NCBI GenBank assembly: GCA_031430595.1
Contig: JANPBU010000028.1
Coordinates: 62,001-126,000 of the forward strand
DNA from: JANNBN01 sp031430595
GTDB lineage: Bacteria > Actinomycetota > Acidimicrobiia > Acidimicrobiales > JANYDT01
Direction of reading: 5' to 3'
DNA: 64,000 nucleotides
In this document: positions 53,585 to 62,603 of the stretch, in pieces
Layout: every line of letters begins with the position of its first letter
Position numbering within the stretch: position 1 is the first letter of the stretch
Made by a program: the position numbers and the translations under genes
The notes under the pieces: model-generated
The model's input: the letters and a program-made list of their open reading frames with translations, nothing else
Told to the model about the DNA's origin: nothing
Databases searched by the model: none

Positions 53585-55019
53585 AAAAGTCCCCGCTCTG
53601 GTAAAAGATCTGCGCGCATACTATAATAACGAGTCTGCTTCGTTTCATATGCCAGGTCACAAACAGAGCGGGGGAGTACATCCGCTCGGCGTCGAAGTGT
53701 TCGGAAACGCGATACTTCGAGCTGACGTAAGCGAGATGGGAGGTTTCGACTATCTCCATGCCCCCACCGGTGGCATCAAGCAAGCTCAAAACGATGCAGC
53801 CGTTGTGTTCGGAGCTTCGAAGACCTTCTTTTTGGTCAACGGTTCTACGGGCGGAAATTTGTCGGCCGTTACCGCCTTTGCCGCTGATGGTGAGTACGTG
53901 TTAGCGCTTCGTGGTTCGCACCGAAGCGTGTACACGGCAATGGTGTTGGCTGGCGCCCAACCGATATATGTACCTATGAAACACGATGAAGCCGAAGATG
54001 GTTGGTTTCTGGCTGACGAGCTGCCTCAGCAGCTACCGAACCGCTTAGCGGTAGTTCACGTCACCCGACCGAACTACTACGGGATGGCTTGTGATTTGGC
54101 GCCGTATCGTAAGCTCGCCGATGACACGGGGGCGATCCTTATCGTCGACGAGGCACACGGATCCCATTTTGGCTTGGTGAAGGGGCTACCTGCGAGCGCA
54201 CTTCAACTTGGTGCCGATGTCGTCATTCAGTCAACCCACAAGACGCTAAGCGCGCTTACCCAAGCGTCGATGCTTCACGTGGGTGATCGTGTTGCAAACG
54301 ACCCGGCGTTGTTGGCCCGTTTGACTCGTTCACTGGCAATGCTTCAATCATCGTCACCGAGTGCGTTACTCACCTTGTCGCTCGACCTCGCTGCAGCCCA
54401 CCTCGCAGGTGCAGGTCGAGAAGCGCTCGTTGACACCGTTGCCCTTGCGTACAAGGCCCGGGTGCAGTTAGCTGCGTTGAACGGATTTCGCTTACTTTGG
54501 GGCCCTTCGGCGACGGCACGGGTCGAGGTAGACCCGACGAAGCTCGTTATCGATGTAAGCGACCTGGGCACCAATGGATTCGCTGCGGCTCAATGGCTGA
54601 GGGCGCATCACCGCATTCATGTCGAGCTAGCCGATTATCGCCGAATTGTTTGCTCAATAACGGGAGGCGACACCAGTGCCTCGGTCGATTTACTGATTGG
54701 GGCACTCAAAGAGTTTGTATCGTCTATACACATACCATCGGTGCTCGAAGGTGCAGCGTTACCGCCACTGCCTCCGATTCGCTCACTTCCCCGCGTTGCT
54801 GTGAATGCGAAGACCGAAAGTGTCATCGTTGGTGATTCAGTTGGCCGAGTCTGTGCCGAGTACGTGATCCCGTACCCTCCAGGTATCCCGCTCATCGTGC
54901 CGGGCGAAGAGGTCACCGCCCAGGTACTGCAAAGTTTGGCTGCGTTTGCCGCTGCTGGAAGCAACATTGTTGGCCCAAGCGATCAAACTATCGGTGAACT
55001 TCGAGTCATCGTCACCTGA
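53568..55019 (+). CDS. Orn/Lys/Arg decarboxylase family protein, coupled to the EctB-like gene
   Basis: A 483-residue fold-type I PLP decarboxylase of the short SpeA/YaaO type. The ATG at 53568 follows GGTGGAG directly and lies inside the ectB-like 3' end. Signatures: ASFHMPGHKQSGGVHPLG, FFLVNGSTGGNLSAVTAF, LRGSHRSVYTAMVLAGAQP, LIVDEAHGSHFGLVKGLP and STHKTLSALTQASMLHV with PLP lysine K225. The C-terminal domain has YPPGIPLIVPGEEVT. Family members decarboxylate lysine, ornithine or arginine. Genomic coupling suggests 2,4-diaminobutyrate as substrate, giving 1,3-diaminopropane, a polyamine precursor. That is inference. Confidence 0.85.
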   Translation: MSEATEKVPALVKDLRAYYNNESASFHMPGHKQSGGVHPLGVEVFGNAILRADVSEMGGFDYLHAPTGGIKQAQNDAAVVFGASKTFFLVNGSTGGNLSAVTAFAADGEYVLALRGSHRSVYTAMVLAGAQPIYVPMKHDEAEDGWFLADELPQQLPNRLAVVHVTRPNYYGMACDLAPYRKLADDTGAILIVDEAHGSHFGLVKGLPASALQLGADVVIQSTHKTLSALTQASMLHVGDRVANDPALLARLTRSLAMLQSSSPSALLTLSLDLAAAHLAGAGREALVDTVALAYKARVQLAALNGFRLLWGPSATARVEVDPTKLVIDVSDLGTNGFAAAQWLRAHHRIHVELADYRRIVCSITGGDTSASVDLLIGALKEFVSSIHIPSVLEGAALPPLPPIRSLPRVAVNAKTESVIVGDSVGRVCAEYVIPYPPGIPLIVPGEEVTAQVLQSLAAFAAAGSNIVGPSDQTIGELRVIVT

Positions 55020-55060
55020 TTACTCGTCCGCTCAGACTGGCAACTGCAACGATCAGGCAA

Positions 55061-57511
55061 TCAAATTCGCGCCACCAGGGTTGCGAATTCCTCCGAAAGA
55101 ATTCGTTCGCTGATCGGTGCCCCAACGAGAATCCGTTCCAGTGCCGCGACCGGCTGTGGCCGGAAAAAGAGGTAACCCTGGAACAGTTCAACACCAAGTG
55201 ATTTCAGTACGTTGAACTGGTGCTCTTGCTCGATACCTTCCGCAACGACTGATATGCCCCGATTGCGGGCAAACTCAGAAACCGCCCGAACGATAGCCAG
55301 GTCGGCCTCACTCGATTGCGCGGTCGAAGCAAGGCCGTCAACGATCGATTTGTCGATTTTGAGTTCCGAAACGTCGCCAAGCTGCCGAACCATGGTGAGC
55401 GAACTGTTGCCGAAGCCGAAGTCATCGAGGCTGAAGCGAATGCCGATTGCTTTCAGTAATTCAAGGGTGGGTACGGTGGCTGGTAGCCGTTCAAGCGCGG
55501 TTTCTTCTGAAATCTCAAGCATCAAACACTTCGGATCAATGCCGCTTGTGCGAACGTAGGTAGCAGCAACGTCGGCGAAGCTTGGGTCAAGCAGTTGTTC
55601 TTCAACGCAATTCACGTGAACAACAAGCGGCTTGAGATGGTGTTCGATTCGAATGTTGTTCCACCGGGCTACTTCGTTGCAGGCTTGCCCAAGAACGACA
55701 GAACTGATTTCAGCCAAAAGCCCAGCGGATTTCGCAGCAGGCAAAAAGACGCCCGGGGCTAGCAAACCACGTTCAGGATGTTCCCATCGCACCAGGGCTT
55801 CGAGTGCCTCAACTTCGCGGTTAACACCAACGATCGGTTGATACCAAGCGCGCAGTTGACCTGTGCCAAGGGCAGCTCGTAGCCCGATTTCGAGGTTGAG
55901 CTGATCAGCTCCGCTTTGCAGCACTTCATCTCCAGCAACAGCAACCCGGTTTCCACCACCACGCTTTGCGAGATACATCGCCATGTCTGCATCGCGTAAC
56001 AAATCTGAGCGTGTTGTCGTGGTGCCATCCTTCGGACGACTGAGCCCAACGCTGACACCAATGACCGCTTGATCGCTACCGACCGCGAATGGTTCACGAA
56101 GGGCAGACACGATGCTGTCAGCCTTATCTACAGCCTGGGCCGCCGTGACCTGGGGCATGACAATGACAAACTCATCGCCGCCGAACCGCATAACGTGACC
56201 TGCTTCGCCAATAGCTGACTTGATTCGCTTTGCGACCTCGATGAGTACTAGGTCACCGGTTTCGTGACCCCTCGCATCATTGATGACCTTGAAGCGGTCT
56301 AGGTCGCACAGCAACACCGACGGAACCGCTTTTGTTGTGACGAGAGCATCGAGAAGTTCGTTGCAGGCCAACCGATTTCCGAGGCCGGTAAGTGCATCGG
56401 TTCGAGCAAGTTCCTTTGCTTCAGCAAGGTCGGCTTCGAATGCCACGAGGTGACGGCGTTGCCCCCTGGCCCCAACCCAGGCCGCGAGCAGCATCGTTGT
56501 AAGCAGGCCAACGAAGGCTGCCAGTAGCGGGTTGACGAGTTCGGTTGTACCGAGTCGGCGTTCGTAACCCAAAAGAACGGTCAGCGGAAAGTCTTTGCTT
56601 CCACCTGGGCTGGTTGTCCATCGCACGTCACTTGCTGCGGGCGGTTCGGTTGCTCGGCGCTGAACGAGAAGCGGTGCCGCAGAAGAAGTACCGGCGTGAA
56701 CCGAAACAGTGAGCGCACTGGCTTGCTTGAGCCGGTCGATCGGGCTTGCCGCGCCTGCTGCCGAAAGTGGTGAAATGGCCCAACCAGTGTTCGGCATGGG
56801 AAGTGCGAGCGCCCAAACGATCGGTGTCGCCGCATCGCCCACCGTACCCTTCGCAAACAGTGACTGGTCGATAAGGGCTGCGGGGTCGAATGAAATGATC
56901 GACGATTTCGCGTCTGCCGCAGGTATTGGTGAAAGCCCAAGTTGTTTCAAGGTGGGAAGCACATTTTGGCTGATCCCCATCATGGTGCGGGTCAGACTTC
57001 CGTTGCCAGCAATTTCGTAGCGGTACGAAATACCAATGGCTGGCCGATCAATGGCTGGCGCTTTGACGGCGGGCTGTTCGATTACGAACTCGTCCGCGGA
57101 CTGTTCGATAACGAACTCATCGCTCGTAACACTGTTAGACGCATCAGAGGGTGGTTCATCAGCGGTCGGCTCACCCTCGAGTGGACCGACGATGATTAGT
57201 TCACCAAACAACCGATTGGTTGCGGTAACCGACCGACCCTCCAACGGATCGGCACCGGGAATCGGCATGAGAACCACGGCTGGCTTGGCCAAGAGTAGCG
57301 AAGTCAACGATGACCGGTGGCCGTCAATTGAGGTTGCAATACTTTGTTCGACCTTTGTTGCTAAGGCTGACGCTGTCTCGGTGGCCTGGCGCTCTTGAAG
57401 TTTGGGCGGCAAAACCACAACTGCTGCAGTCGCCGCACAACCAATAAGCGCAACAGCAGCGGCCTTGAGCCAACTTGAGTTCGGTGATCCTGTTGAAGCC
57501 ATATCGTTCAT
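55061..57511 (-). CDS. Membrane GGDEF-EAL protein (c-di-GMP turnover)
   Basis: An 816-residue protein. TM1 (WLKAAAVALIGCAATAAVVV) and TM2 (NPLLAAFVGLLTTMLLAAWV, about 330-350) flank an extracytoplasmic CHASE-like sensor of about 290 residues with Glu/Asp-rich inserts. The GGDEF domain has an intact GGDEF at 444-448 and no inhibitory RxxD before it. The EAL domain has EALVRW at 571, LMLEISEETAL, FSLDDFGFGNSSL and ELKIDKSIVDG, so the metal and catalytic residues look complete. Both cyclase and phosphodiesterase could be active. It converges on the decarboxylase gene. Confidence 0.92.
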   Translation of the reverse strand: MNDMASTGSPNSSWLKAAAVALIGCAATAAVVVLPPKLQERQATETASALATKVEQSIATSIDGHRSSLTSLLLAKPAVVLMPIPGADPLEGRSVTATNRLFGELIIVGPLEGEPTADEPPSDASNSVTSDEFVIEQSADEFVIEQPAVKAPAIDRPAIGISYRYEIAGNGSLTRTMMGISQNVLPTLKQLGLSPIPAADAKSSIISFDPAALIDQSLFAKGTVGDAATPIVWALALPMPNTGWAISPLSAAGAASPIDRLKQASALTVSVHAGTSSAAPLLVQRRATEPPAASDVRWTTSPGGSKDFPLTVLLGYERRLGTTELVNPLLAAFVGLLTTMLLAAWVGARGQRRHLVAFEADLAEAKELARTDALTGLGNRLACNELLDALVTTKAVPSVLLCDLDRFKVINDARGHETGDLVLIEVAKRIKSAIGEAGHVMRFGGDEFVIVMPQVTAAQAVDKADSIVSALREPFAVGSDQAVIGVSVGLSRPKDGTTTTRSDLLRDADMAMYLAKRGGGNRVAVAGDEVLQSGADQLNLEIGLRAALGTGQLRAWYQPIVGVNREVEALEALVRWEHPERGLLAPGVFLPAAKSAGLLAEISSVVLGQACNEVARWNNIRIEHHLKPLVVHVNCVEEQLLDPSFADVAATYVRTSGIDPKCLMLEISEETALERLPATVPTLELLKAIGIRFSLDDFGFGNSSLTMVRQLGDVSELKIDKSIVDGLASTAQSSEADLAIVRAVSEFARNRGISVVAEGIEQEHQFNVLKSLGVELFQGYLFFRPQPVAALERILVGAPISERILSEEFATLVARI

Positions 57512-57574
57512 TCGACGCCCAGTGAGCCGCCGGATATAACAGAACGAACTAAAACGTGCTGAGTGGTCGTTCAG

Positions 57575-58363
57575 CTACTTTTGGTTAACCCGGCCACGCA
57601 GCGCCAACAACGACATTCCAAACCCGAGGGCGAATACCCCAGCAATCGCCGCCATACTGGCAAAAATTTGGGTGGTCCAACCATCGGTCACTACTGATCG
57701 CAAACCATCTAGAAGATACGTGACTGGGTTGAGCGAAACAACACCTTGTAACCACCCGCTCATCGCTTCTTTCGGTACGGCGGTTGTGGTGAGGAATGCG
57801 AACGGGAAGAAAATAAGGAACGCAGAATTGACTGCCGCTGGGTTGGCAGTTTTCAATGCAATCGCGTAGCTAAAACCGGTAAAGGCCAGACCCCAAAGCC
57901 CGCACAGCAACGCAAACGCAAACATGCCAGCGATGCCGGTTGTGAACCTGACACCGAACGCGCTGGCCACCGCGATGATTGGGAGGGTGAGCACGAACGC
58001 CAACGTGAAGTCTGCTGCCATGAGGCCGAGCAGTAGGGCTATTCGTCGAACGGGGGTAGCCAGCAAACGGTCGAAGTATCCGCTTTGGATATCAGTTACC
58101 AGTGCGCCAGCACGACTGAGGCCGGTAACAGCGAAGATCACCGCGGGTGGAAGTTGGAACGCTTCGTAGTTGCTCACGTTCGCCGCACCTTCACTGAGCT
58201 TTGCAAGCGTACCTACGTTTACAACATAAAAGAATGCGCCGATGATGAGCGGAGGAATCACTGCCTCTTTATCGCGAACCATACTTCGAAGCGAGCGTCG
58301 GGCCACGGTGGCAAGGTCACCGATAAGGCCCGCTGGCCGTGCAAGCAGGTTGTCTGTGTTCAT
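57575..58363 (-). CDS. ABC-2 type transporter permease
   Basis: A 262-residue membrane protein with six TM segments, in the DrrB/ABC-2 family: LATVARRSLRSMVRDKEAVI at the start, VTDIQSGYFDRLLATPVRRI in the loop, FLTTTAVPKEAMSGWLQGVV and a final VSLNPVTYLLDGLRSVVTDG. It overlaps the ATPase gene by 4 bp. These exporters move drugs, lipids or polysaccharides; the substrate is not predictable. Confidence 0.9.
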   Translation of the reverse strand: MNTDNLLARPAGLIGDLATVARRSLRSMVRDKEAVIPPLIIGAFFYVVNVGTLAKLSEGAANVSNYEAFQLPPAVIFAVTGLSRAGALVTDIQSGYFDRLLATPVRRIALLLGLMAADFTLAFVLTLPIIAVASAFGVRFTTGIAGMFAFALLCGLWGLAFTGFSYAIALKTANPAAVNSAFLIFFPFAFLTTTAVPKEAMSGWLQGVVSLNPVTYLLDGLRSVVTDGWTTQIFASMAAIAGVFALGFGMSLLALRGRVNQK

Positions 58364-59295
58364 AGTCTTGCTCCGGTAAGTTCGAGAAAAACGTCATCAA
58401 GTGTGGGTTGTCGAAGTGTCATTGACGTCATGACTACTCCTCCAGCTCCGAGGGCGATAGCCACTGGTCCAATCGACGCCGATCCGTTTGTTGCGACGAC
58501 CGTAATTTCGTTGCCGTGCACATCGACGGGTCCGCAGCCCGGCACCGACGAAGCGATAGTCGCAGCTACTTGGGGGTCGCCCGTCACGGTAACAATAATG
58601 ACGTCTGACCCGATCGAGCGTTTGAGTTCGTCAGGGGTACCCTCGGCAACGAGTAGGCCACCATCAATGATTGCGACGCGATCGGCCAAGGCATCGGCCT
58701 CTTCAAGATATTGCGTGGTAAGAAAAACCGTTACCTTTTGCTCGACATTAAGTCGTCGCACCTCATCCCAGATACTGGCTCGCGACGCGGGGTCGAGACC
58801 GGTTGTTGGTTCATCAAGGAAAACCACGGTTGGCTGATGGATGAGGGCCGTGGCTAAGTCGAGGCGTCGAGCCATTCCGCCAGAGTACGTACCAATCGGG
58901 CGGTCAAGGGCATCGCCGATGTCGATAAGTTCGCTGAGGGCTTTGACCCGGATAGCTCGGTTACTTTTCGTCATTCCGTAAAAACGACCCTGAAGGTCTA
59001 AGAGCTCTCGACCGGTTTGCTTCGCGTCGAGGGCACTCGACTGAAGTGCAACCCCGATTCGTAAGCGCACATCGGTTGCTTGGGAAGCAACGTCGAAACC
59101 AGCCACCGTGGCTGACCCGCCGGTTGGCGACAGCAGCGTTGACAGCATTTTTACGGTCGTCGATTTTCCGGCACCGTTTGGCCCAAGGAACCCGTAAATC
59201 TGACCAGCCTCAACGTGAAGGTCGACGCCCTTTACTGCCTCAACGTCACCGAATGTTCGCTTCAGGCCAACAGCGCGAATGGTTGCATCTGACAT
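58360..59295 (-). CDS. ABC transporter ATP-binding protein, DrrA-like
   Basis: A 311-residue ATPase: Walker A GPNGAGKSTTVKML, Q loop in GVALQSSALDAKQTG, signature YSGGMARRLDLATAL, Walker B VVFLDEPTTGLDP and H-loop region replaced by TTQYLEEADALADR, where Q takes the place of the usual H (TH to TQ), as in DrrA-type proteins. The C-terminal extension is a DrrA-type regulatory domain. A box-like ACTTCCAC lies 46 nt upstream of the ATG. Confidence 0.92.
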   Translation of the reverse strand: MSDATIRAVGLKRTFGDVEAVKGVDLHVEAGQIYGFLGPNGAGKSTTVKMLSTLLSPTGGSATVAGFDVASQATDVRLRIGVALQSSALDAKQTGRELLDLQGRFYGMTKSNRAIRVKALSELIDIGDALDRPIGTYSGGMARRLDLATALIHQPTVVFLDEPTTGLDPASRASIWDEVRRLNVEQKVTVFLTTQYLEEADALADRVAIIDGGLLVAEGTPDELKRSIGSDVIIVTVTGDPQVAATIASSVPGCGPVDVHGNEITVVATNGSASIGPVAIALGAGGVVMTSMTLRQPTLDDVFLELTGARL

Positions 59296-59327
59296 ATTTA
59301 CTGTTTAGTCGCTAGCTTCGGTGGTAG

Positions 59328-60185
59328 CTACCCGTGGAAGTGGTCGACGATTGGTTGCAGCTCGTCGAGCTTTGCGAGGGCCGCATCTCTATCAAGTGCA
59401 GGAAGGCCGAGTGCCGCAAATGTTGCACCTGACGCAACGTGTACTTCGAGTTTCGCGATGTCAGGAACTGCACCGTAAATCCCTAAAGTCAACGTAGATG
59501 GGTCGCGACCTGCATCTTCGGCTTCGCTCAGAACGTTCTGCCACGACTCACCAATCGGCCAACGGCCCTCAATTGGCATCCATGCGTCACCAAACTCGAT
59601 GAGGTGGCGAAGGGTAACCGGAGACGCCGCTGCACCAAAAATGATAGGCGGGTATGGTTTCTGAATGGGTTTTGGCCACGACCAGGACGGCTCAAACTTC
59701 ACGTACTCGCCGTCGAACGATGCCACATCTTTCGTCCAAATCTCTCGGCAAGCCAGCATCTTTTCTCGCACAATTGCGCGGCGACGGGTGTGGTCGACCC
59801 CGTGGTCTTCCATCTCCTCAAGGTTCCACCCGTACCCGACCCCAAACATCGCGCGACCGTTCGATAAGTGGTCGAGGGTTGCAACTTCTTTGGCCAGCCA
59901 AATGGGGTCACGTTGCGCAACGAGGGTGATGCCCGTGCCAACCTTGAGACGGGTCGTGACAGCCGCCGCAGTAGCCAACGCCATGAATTGATCATGGGTG
60001 CGCCAGTACTCCTCGGGTAAAGGTGGCGCTTGGTCTCGGCCTCCCCAAGGGGTACGACGTGAAACAGGGATATGAGAGTGTTCTGGCATCCACAACGCGT
60101 CGTATCCCCGAGCTTCAAGTTCGCGGGCTAATTCTGCAGGTTGAATGCCTTTGTCTGTAGCGAATATAAGTGCACCGATTTTCAC
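59328..60185 (-). CDS. LLM class F420-dependent oxidoreductase
   Basis: A 285-residue TIM-barrel flavin/F420 enzyme. It starts MKIGALIFATDKGIQPAELA and contains ALWMPEHSHIPVSRRTPWGG, KVGTGITLVAQRDPIWLAKE, LDHLSNGRAMFGVGYGWNLE and EIWTKDVASFDGEYVKFEPS, all typical of the actinobacterial TIGR03619-type F420-dependent LLM group. Reaction unknown. The start codon is GTG. It lies 32 bp before the ABC exporter genes on the same strand. Confidence 0.9.
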   Translation of the reverse strand: MKIGALIFATDKGIQPAELARELEARGYDALWMPEHSHIPVSRRTPWGGRDQAPPLPEEYWRTHDQFMALATAAAVTTRLKVGTGITLVAQRDPIWLAKEVATLDHLSNGRAMFGVGYGWNLEEMEDHGVDHTRRRAIVREKMLACREIWTKDVASFDGEYVKFEPSWSWPKPIQKPYPPIIFGAAASPVTLRHLIEFGDAWMPIEGRWPIGESWQNVLSEAEDAGRDPSTLTLGIYGAVPDIAKLEVHVASGATFAALGLPALDRDAALAKLDELQPIVDHFHG

Positions 60186-60194
60186 GACAACAAC

Positions 60195-61025
60195 CTACAC
60201 AGACTCGATGCCAGCTGACCATTTGAACAATGTGTGCCGCCTGAAGTGGTCGTTGACAGCCCAATTCGGATGGTCGAATTCGTCACCGGCGAAGAAGCCG
60301 AGTTGTTCAAGCACGGCAATCGACTGGGTGTTCTTCCGTGACGTTGATGCAAATATGTGGTTCAGGTCGAGCTCTTCGGCCCCGTAGTGAAGTGCCGCCA
60401 ATGTGGCTTCACGGGCGAACCCGTTTCCCCAAGCAGATCGATTTAGGCGAAAGGTCACCTCAATGGCAGGGTGAGTCGGAAGGTCAACCGTGCCAGTTAG
60501 CCCCACGATACCGACGAACTCGTGGGTATCTCTTCGTTCAACGGCCCAGGTACCGAAACCCCGGATAGCCAACGTGACACTGTTGGCATTGATCAATTGC
60601 GTGGTTGCTTCGGTTGAACGCACCCCACCCAAGAATTTCATGATCGTAGGGTCGCTTTCGATCTTGCTCGCCGGGACCGTGTCGGCGACGCGCCATTGCC
60701 TCAGGGCGAGGCGCTCGGTTGTAAGGGTTGGGGCCGCAAGATTGCGTACCGCTGCCAGACCGCCCCTCGTAAGCGCAGGTCCACGTCGCAAACCCCCTGA
60801 TGTAATTGCACGAACAAGAAACCGACTGTCGACTGCCCTAGCCCCGTCAACTATCGCTAGTCGTCGATCATCTTCGTGTAAGTCGTAGTGATCTCCTTGA
60901 AAGGCAACGCGAGGTACACCGAGCACCCGGGCAAAAAGGTGAAGCTCATCGTAGGAAACATCGCTGACAAGGTGACACCACAATCGACCCCGAAAGGGCC
61001 AGCGACACTCGTCTACCAAAATCAC
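60195..61025 (-). CDS. DUF4031 - GNAT acetyltransferase fusion
   Basis: About 276 residues from a GTG at 61025. Residues 1-75 are a DUF4031 domain (VILVDECRWPFRGRLWCHLV, then DVSYDELHLFARVLGVPRVA). Residues 105-276 are a RimJ/RimL-type GNAT: LTTERLALRQWRVAD, FGTWAVERRDTHEFVGIVGL, RLNRSAWGNGFAREATLAAL and STSRKNTQSIAVLEQLGF, the acetyl-CoA binding region. The fusion suggests a shared substrate pathway that I cannot name. It starts 11 bp after the stop of the PPOX gene, and upstream bases do not show a good ribosome-binding site. Confidence 0.8.
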   Translation of the reverse strand: MILVDECRWPFRGRLWCHLVSDVSYDELHLFARVLGVPRVAFQGDHYDLHEDDRRLAIVDGARAVDSRFLVRAITSGGLRRGPALTRGGLAAVRNLAAPTLTTERLALRQWRVADTVPASKIESDPTIMKFLGGVRSTEATTQLINANSVTLAIRGFGTWAVERRDTHEFVGIVGLTGTVDLPTHPAIEVTFRLNRSAWGNGFAREATLAALHYGAEELDLNHIFASTSRKNTQSIAVLEQLGFFAGDEFDHPNWAVNDHFRRHTLFKWSAGIESV

Positions 61026-61035
61026 GTGCTGGAAG

Positions 61036-61692
61036 TTATTCGCTGAGGTCCAGGGCGAGTTCGGTTTCGTACCCGGCGGTGAGTGAAGTTCGAACAGCAT
61101 CGATTTGGTCGGCCGGGATGAGACCCTGGGCACTTAGGATGTCGATTGCATCGGGTGCCGAAGCCGGTGTCCAAGTAGATGGATCCCATAGGTGACTGCG
61201 CCGTAATGCCTTTGCGCAGTGAATGAAAACCTGGTCTGGTCGGACAACCAACGCAGCCTTCGGCGTTGCGAGTCCGACAGGGGTACACGATTGCATCAAC
61301 ACAGAATCGTTACTCACCCAGGCCGCGCCGTTCACTCGCAGGCTTTCCCCTTGGCCAGGAACAAAAAACAGCAATCCGGCCTGCCCGGTCGCGACAACGT
61401 TCGTATAGGTATCTATTAAATTGTTACCGTTAAGATCGGGCAGGACGACAAACGATTGATCGCCATCATTGATAACCGAAACAAAGCCGTTCGGACCACC
61501 TCGGGGTGAGACATCTTGAGCCCCAGATGCATCGCGTGAACCAACAAGTACGAACGGTGAATGAGCAATGAAGGCCAGGCTCGCCGAATCAAGGCCGCTT
61601 TTGACCTTTGACTGCACCACCGAACTGGGGGAGCGGTAGATCTTTCGAAGCCCATCGGTATCGGCAATCGTCGAAAACGTTGGCATGTGCAT
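61036..61692 (-). CDS. PPOX-type flavoprotein, MSMEG_1061 family
   Basis: A 218-residue FMN-binding split-barrel protein. The ATG at 61692 is chosen because TACCCT ends 6 nt upstream. Family signatures: SPFVLVGSRDASGAQDVSPR, VLPDLNGNNLIDTYTNVVAT and GLLFFVPGQGESLRVNGAAW, then CAKALRRSHLWDPSTW. Members of this family bind FMN or F420 and have no settled reaction. Cotranscribed with the DUF4031-GNAT gene. Confidence 0.9.
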   Translation of the reverse strand: MHMPTFSTIADTDGLRKIYRSPSSVVQSKVKSGLDSASLAFIAHSPFVLVGSRDASGAQDVSPRGGPNGFVSVINDGDQSFVVLPDLNGNNLIDTYTNVVATGQAGLLFFVPGQGESLRVNGAAWVSNDSVLMQSCTPVGLATPKAALVVRPDQVFIHCAKALRRSHLWDPSTWTPASAPDAIDILSAQGLIPADQIDAVRTSLTAGYETELALDLSE

Positions 61693-61698
61693 GGCTCT

Positions 61699-61704
61699 AG
61701 GGTA
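61699..61704 (-). promoter_or_regulatory. TACCCT -10 box, leaderless promoter
   Basis: On the minus strand TACCCT ends 6 nt before the ATG at 61692, the same geometry as at 18717, 35070 and 62584. Confidence 0.5.
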
Positions 61705-61929
61705 CCGAGGATTTGACAACTGACATTCCGTGGTTGCTCTTGACCACAAAACCAAATGACAAGCCTGGCAAAATGAGTTCGATTACCGGAATACAGCGAG
61801 TCAACACCCGCGGCGGATCGCACCGTCAAGTGGATGTGCCGCCCAAACAAACGTAGGTACACGTATCGCCCAGGACTACGGGGCTGACTACGTGTTTCTT
61901 GCAAACAAGCAATTCCGGAGCTCGTGGAT

Positions 61930-62577
61930 TTAATGCTGGCGGCCGCTGAGTGCAAGCTTTACCCCAAGGCCAACTATCGCGAGCCCGCCACCTCCGACCA
62001 ATGTTTCAAGTCGTTTTGGTGACCGACCAAACCAACCTCGAACCGAACCTGCGAGCAGGCCCCATGCTCCGTCTGAAAGTAGCCCGATCGTTTCGAATAT
62101 GAGCAACAGCACAAGCATTTGGGCGGACACTGACCCTCTGTCACGATCAATAAACTGCGGCAACGTCGCCGAAAAGAAGACCACGATTTTCGGGTTGGTG
62201 AATCCAACGACGAAGCCTTCGCGAATAATTTCTCGTGTGCTTTTTGAAGCGTCTCCAACGCCGACCGAACCATGGTCGACGGCCAATGATGTTCGATTGC
62301 GAAATGCGCTCCACCCGAGGTACATCAAATAAAACGCCCCTACAAACTTGATGATGTTGTACGCAGCAATCGAGTTCGTCACGATAGCCCCGAGGCCAAA
62401 AACAACGAGTAGCCCCTGAGAGCCAGCGCCCGCAGTGTTGCCGACTACCGTCGCCAGCGCAGCCCGGCGACCCAACGTCACCCCTCGGCTAATGACGAAC
62501 AGAACACTTGGCCCGGGAATCACAATGATGACGAATGATGCAAGCGCAAACGTGATCAATTGTTGAGACGAGATCAT
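61930..62577 (-). CDS. LysE/RhtB family exporter
   Basis: A 215-residue membrane protein from the ATG at 62577; a GTG one codon earlier is possible, but TAGGGT spacing favours the ATG. VIPGPSVLFVISRGVTLGRR and GFVVGFTNPKIVVFFSATLP are LysE signatures. It is clearly related to the exporter at 11209. The 3' side faces a 174-bp gap (61756-61929) in which I see nothing beyond the end of the PPOX promoter region. Confidence 0.88.
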   Translation of the reverse strand: MISSQQLITFALASFVIIVIPGPSVLFVISRGVTLGRRAALATVVGNTAGAGSQGLLVVFGLGAIVTNSIAAYNIIKFVGAFYLMYLGWSAFRNRTSLAVDHGSVGVGDASKSTREIIREGFVVGFTNPKIVVFFSATLPQFIDRDRGSVSAQMLVLLLIFETIGLLSDGAWGLLAGSVRGWFGRSPKRLETLVGGGGLAIVGLGVKLALSGRQH

Positions 62578-62583
62578 CACTTG

Positions 62584-62589
62584 ACCCTA
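62584..62589 (-). promoter_or_regulatory. TAGGGT -10 box, leaderless promoter
   Basis: On the minus strand TAGGGT ends 6 nt before the ATG at 62577. Confidence 0.5.
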
Positions 62590-62603
62590 GTATCTGACCC
62601 CTG

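Noticed and set aside
62578..62603. Fluoride riboswitch upstream of the CLC gene
   Set aside because: The gap to the divergent LysE gene is too short and has no matching conserved bases.
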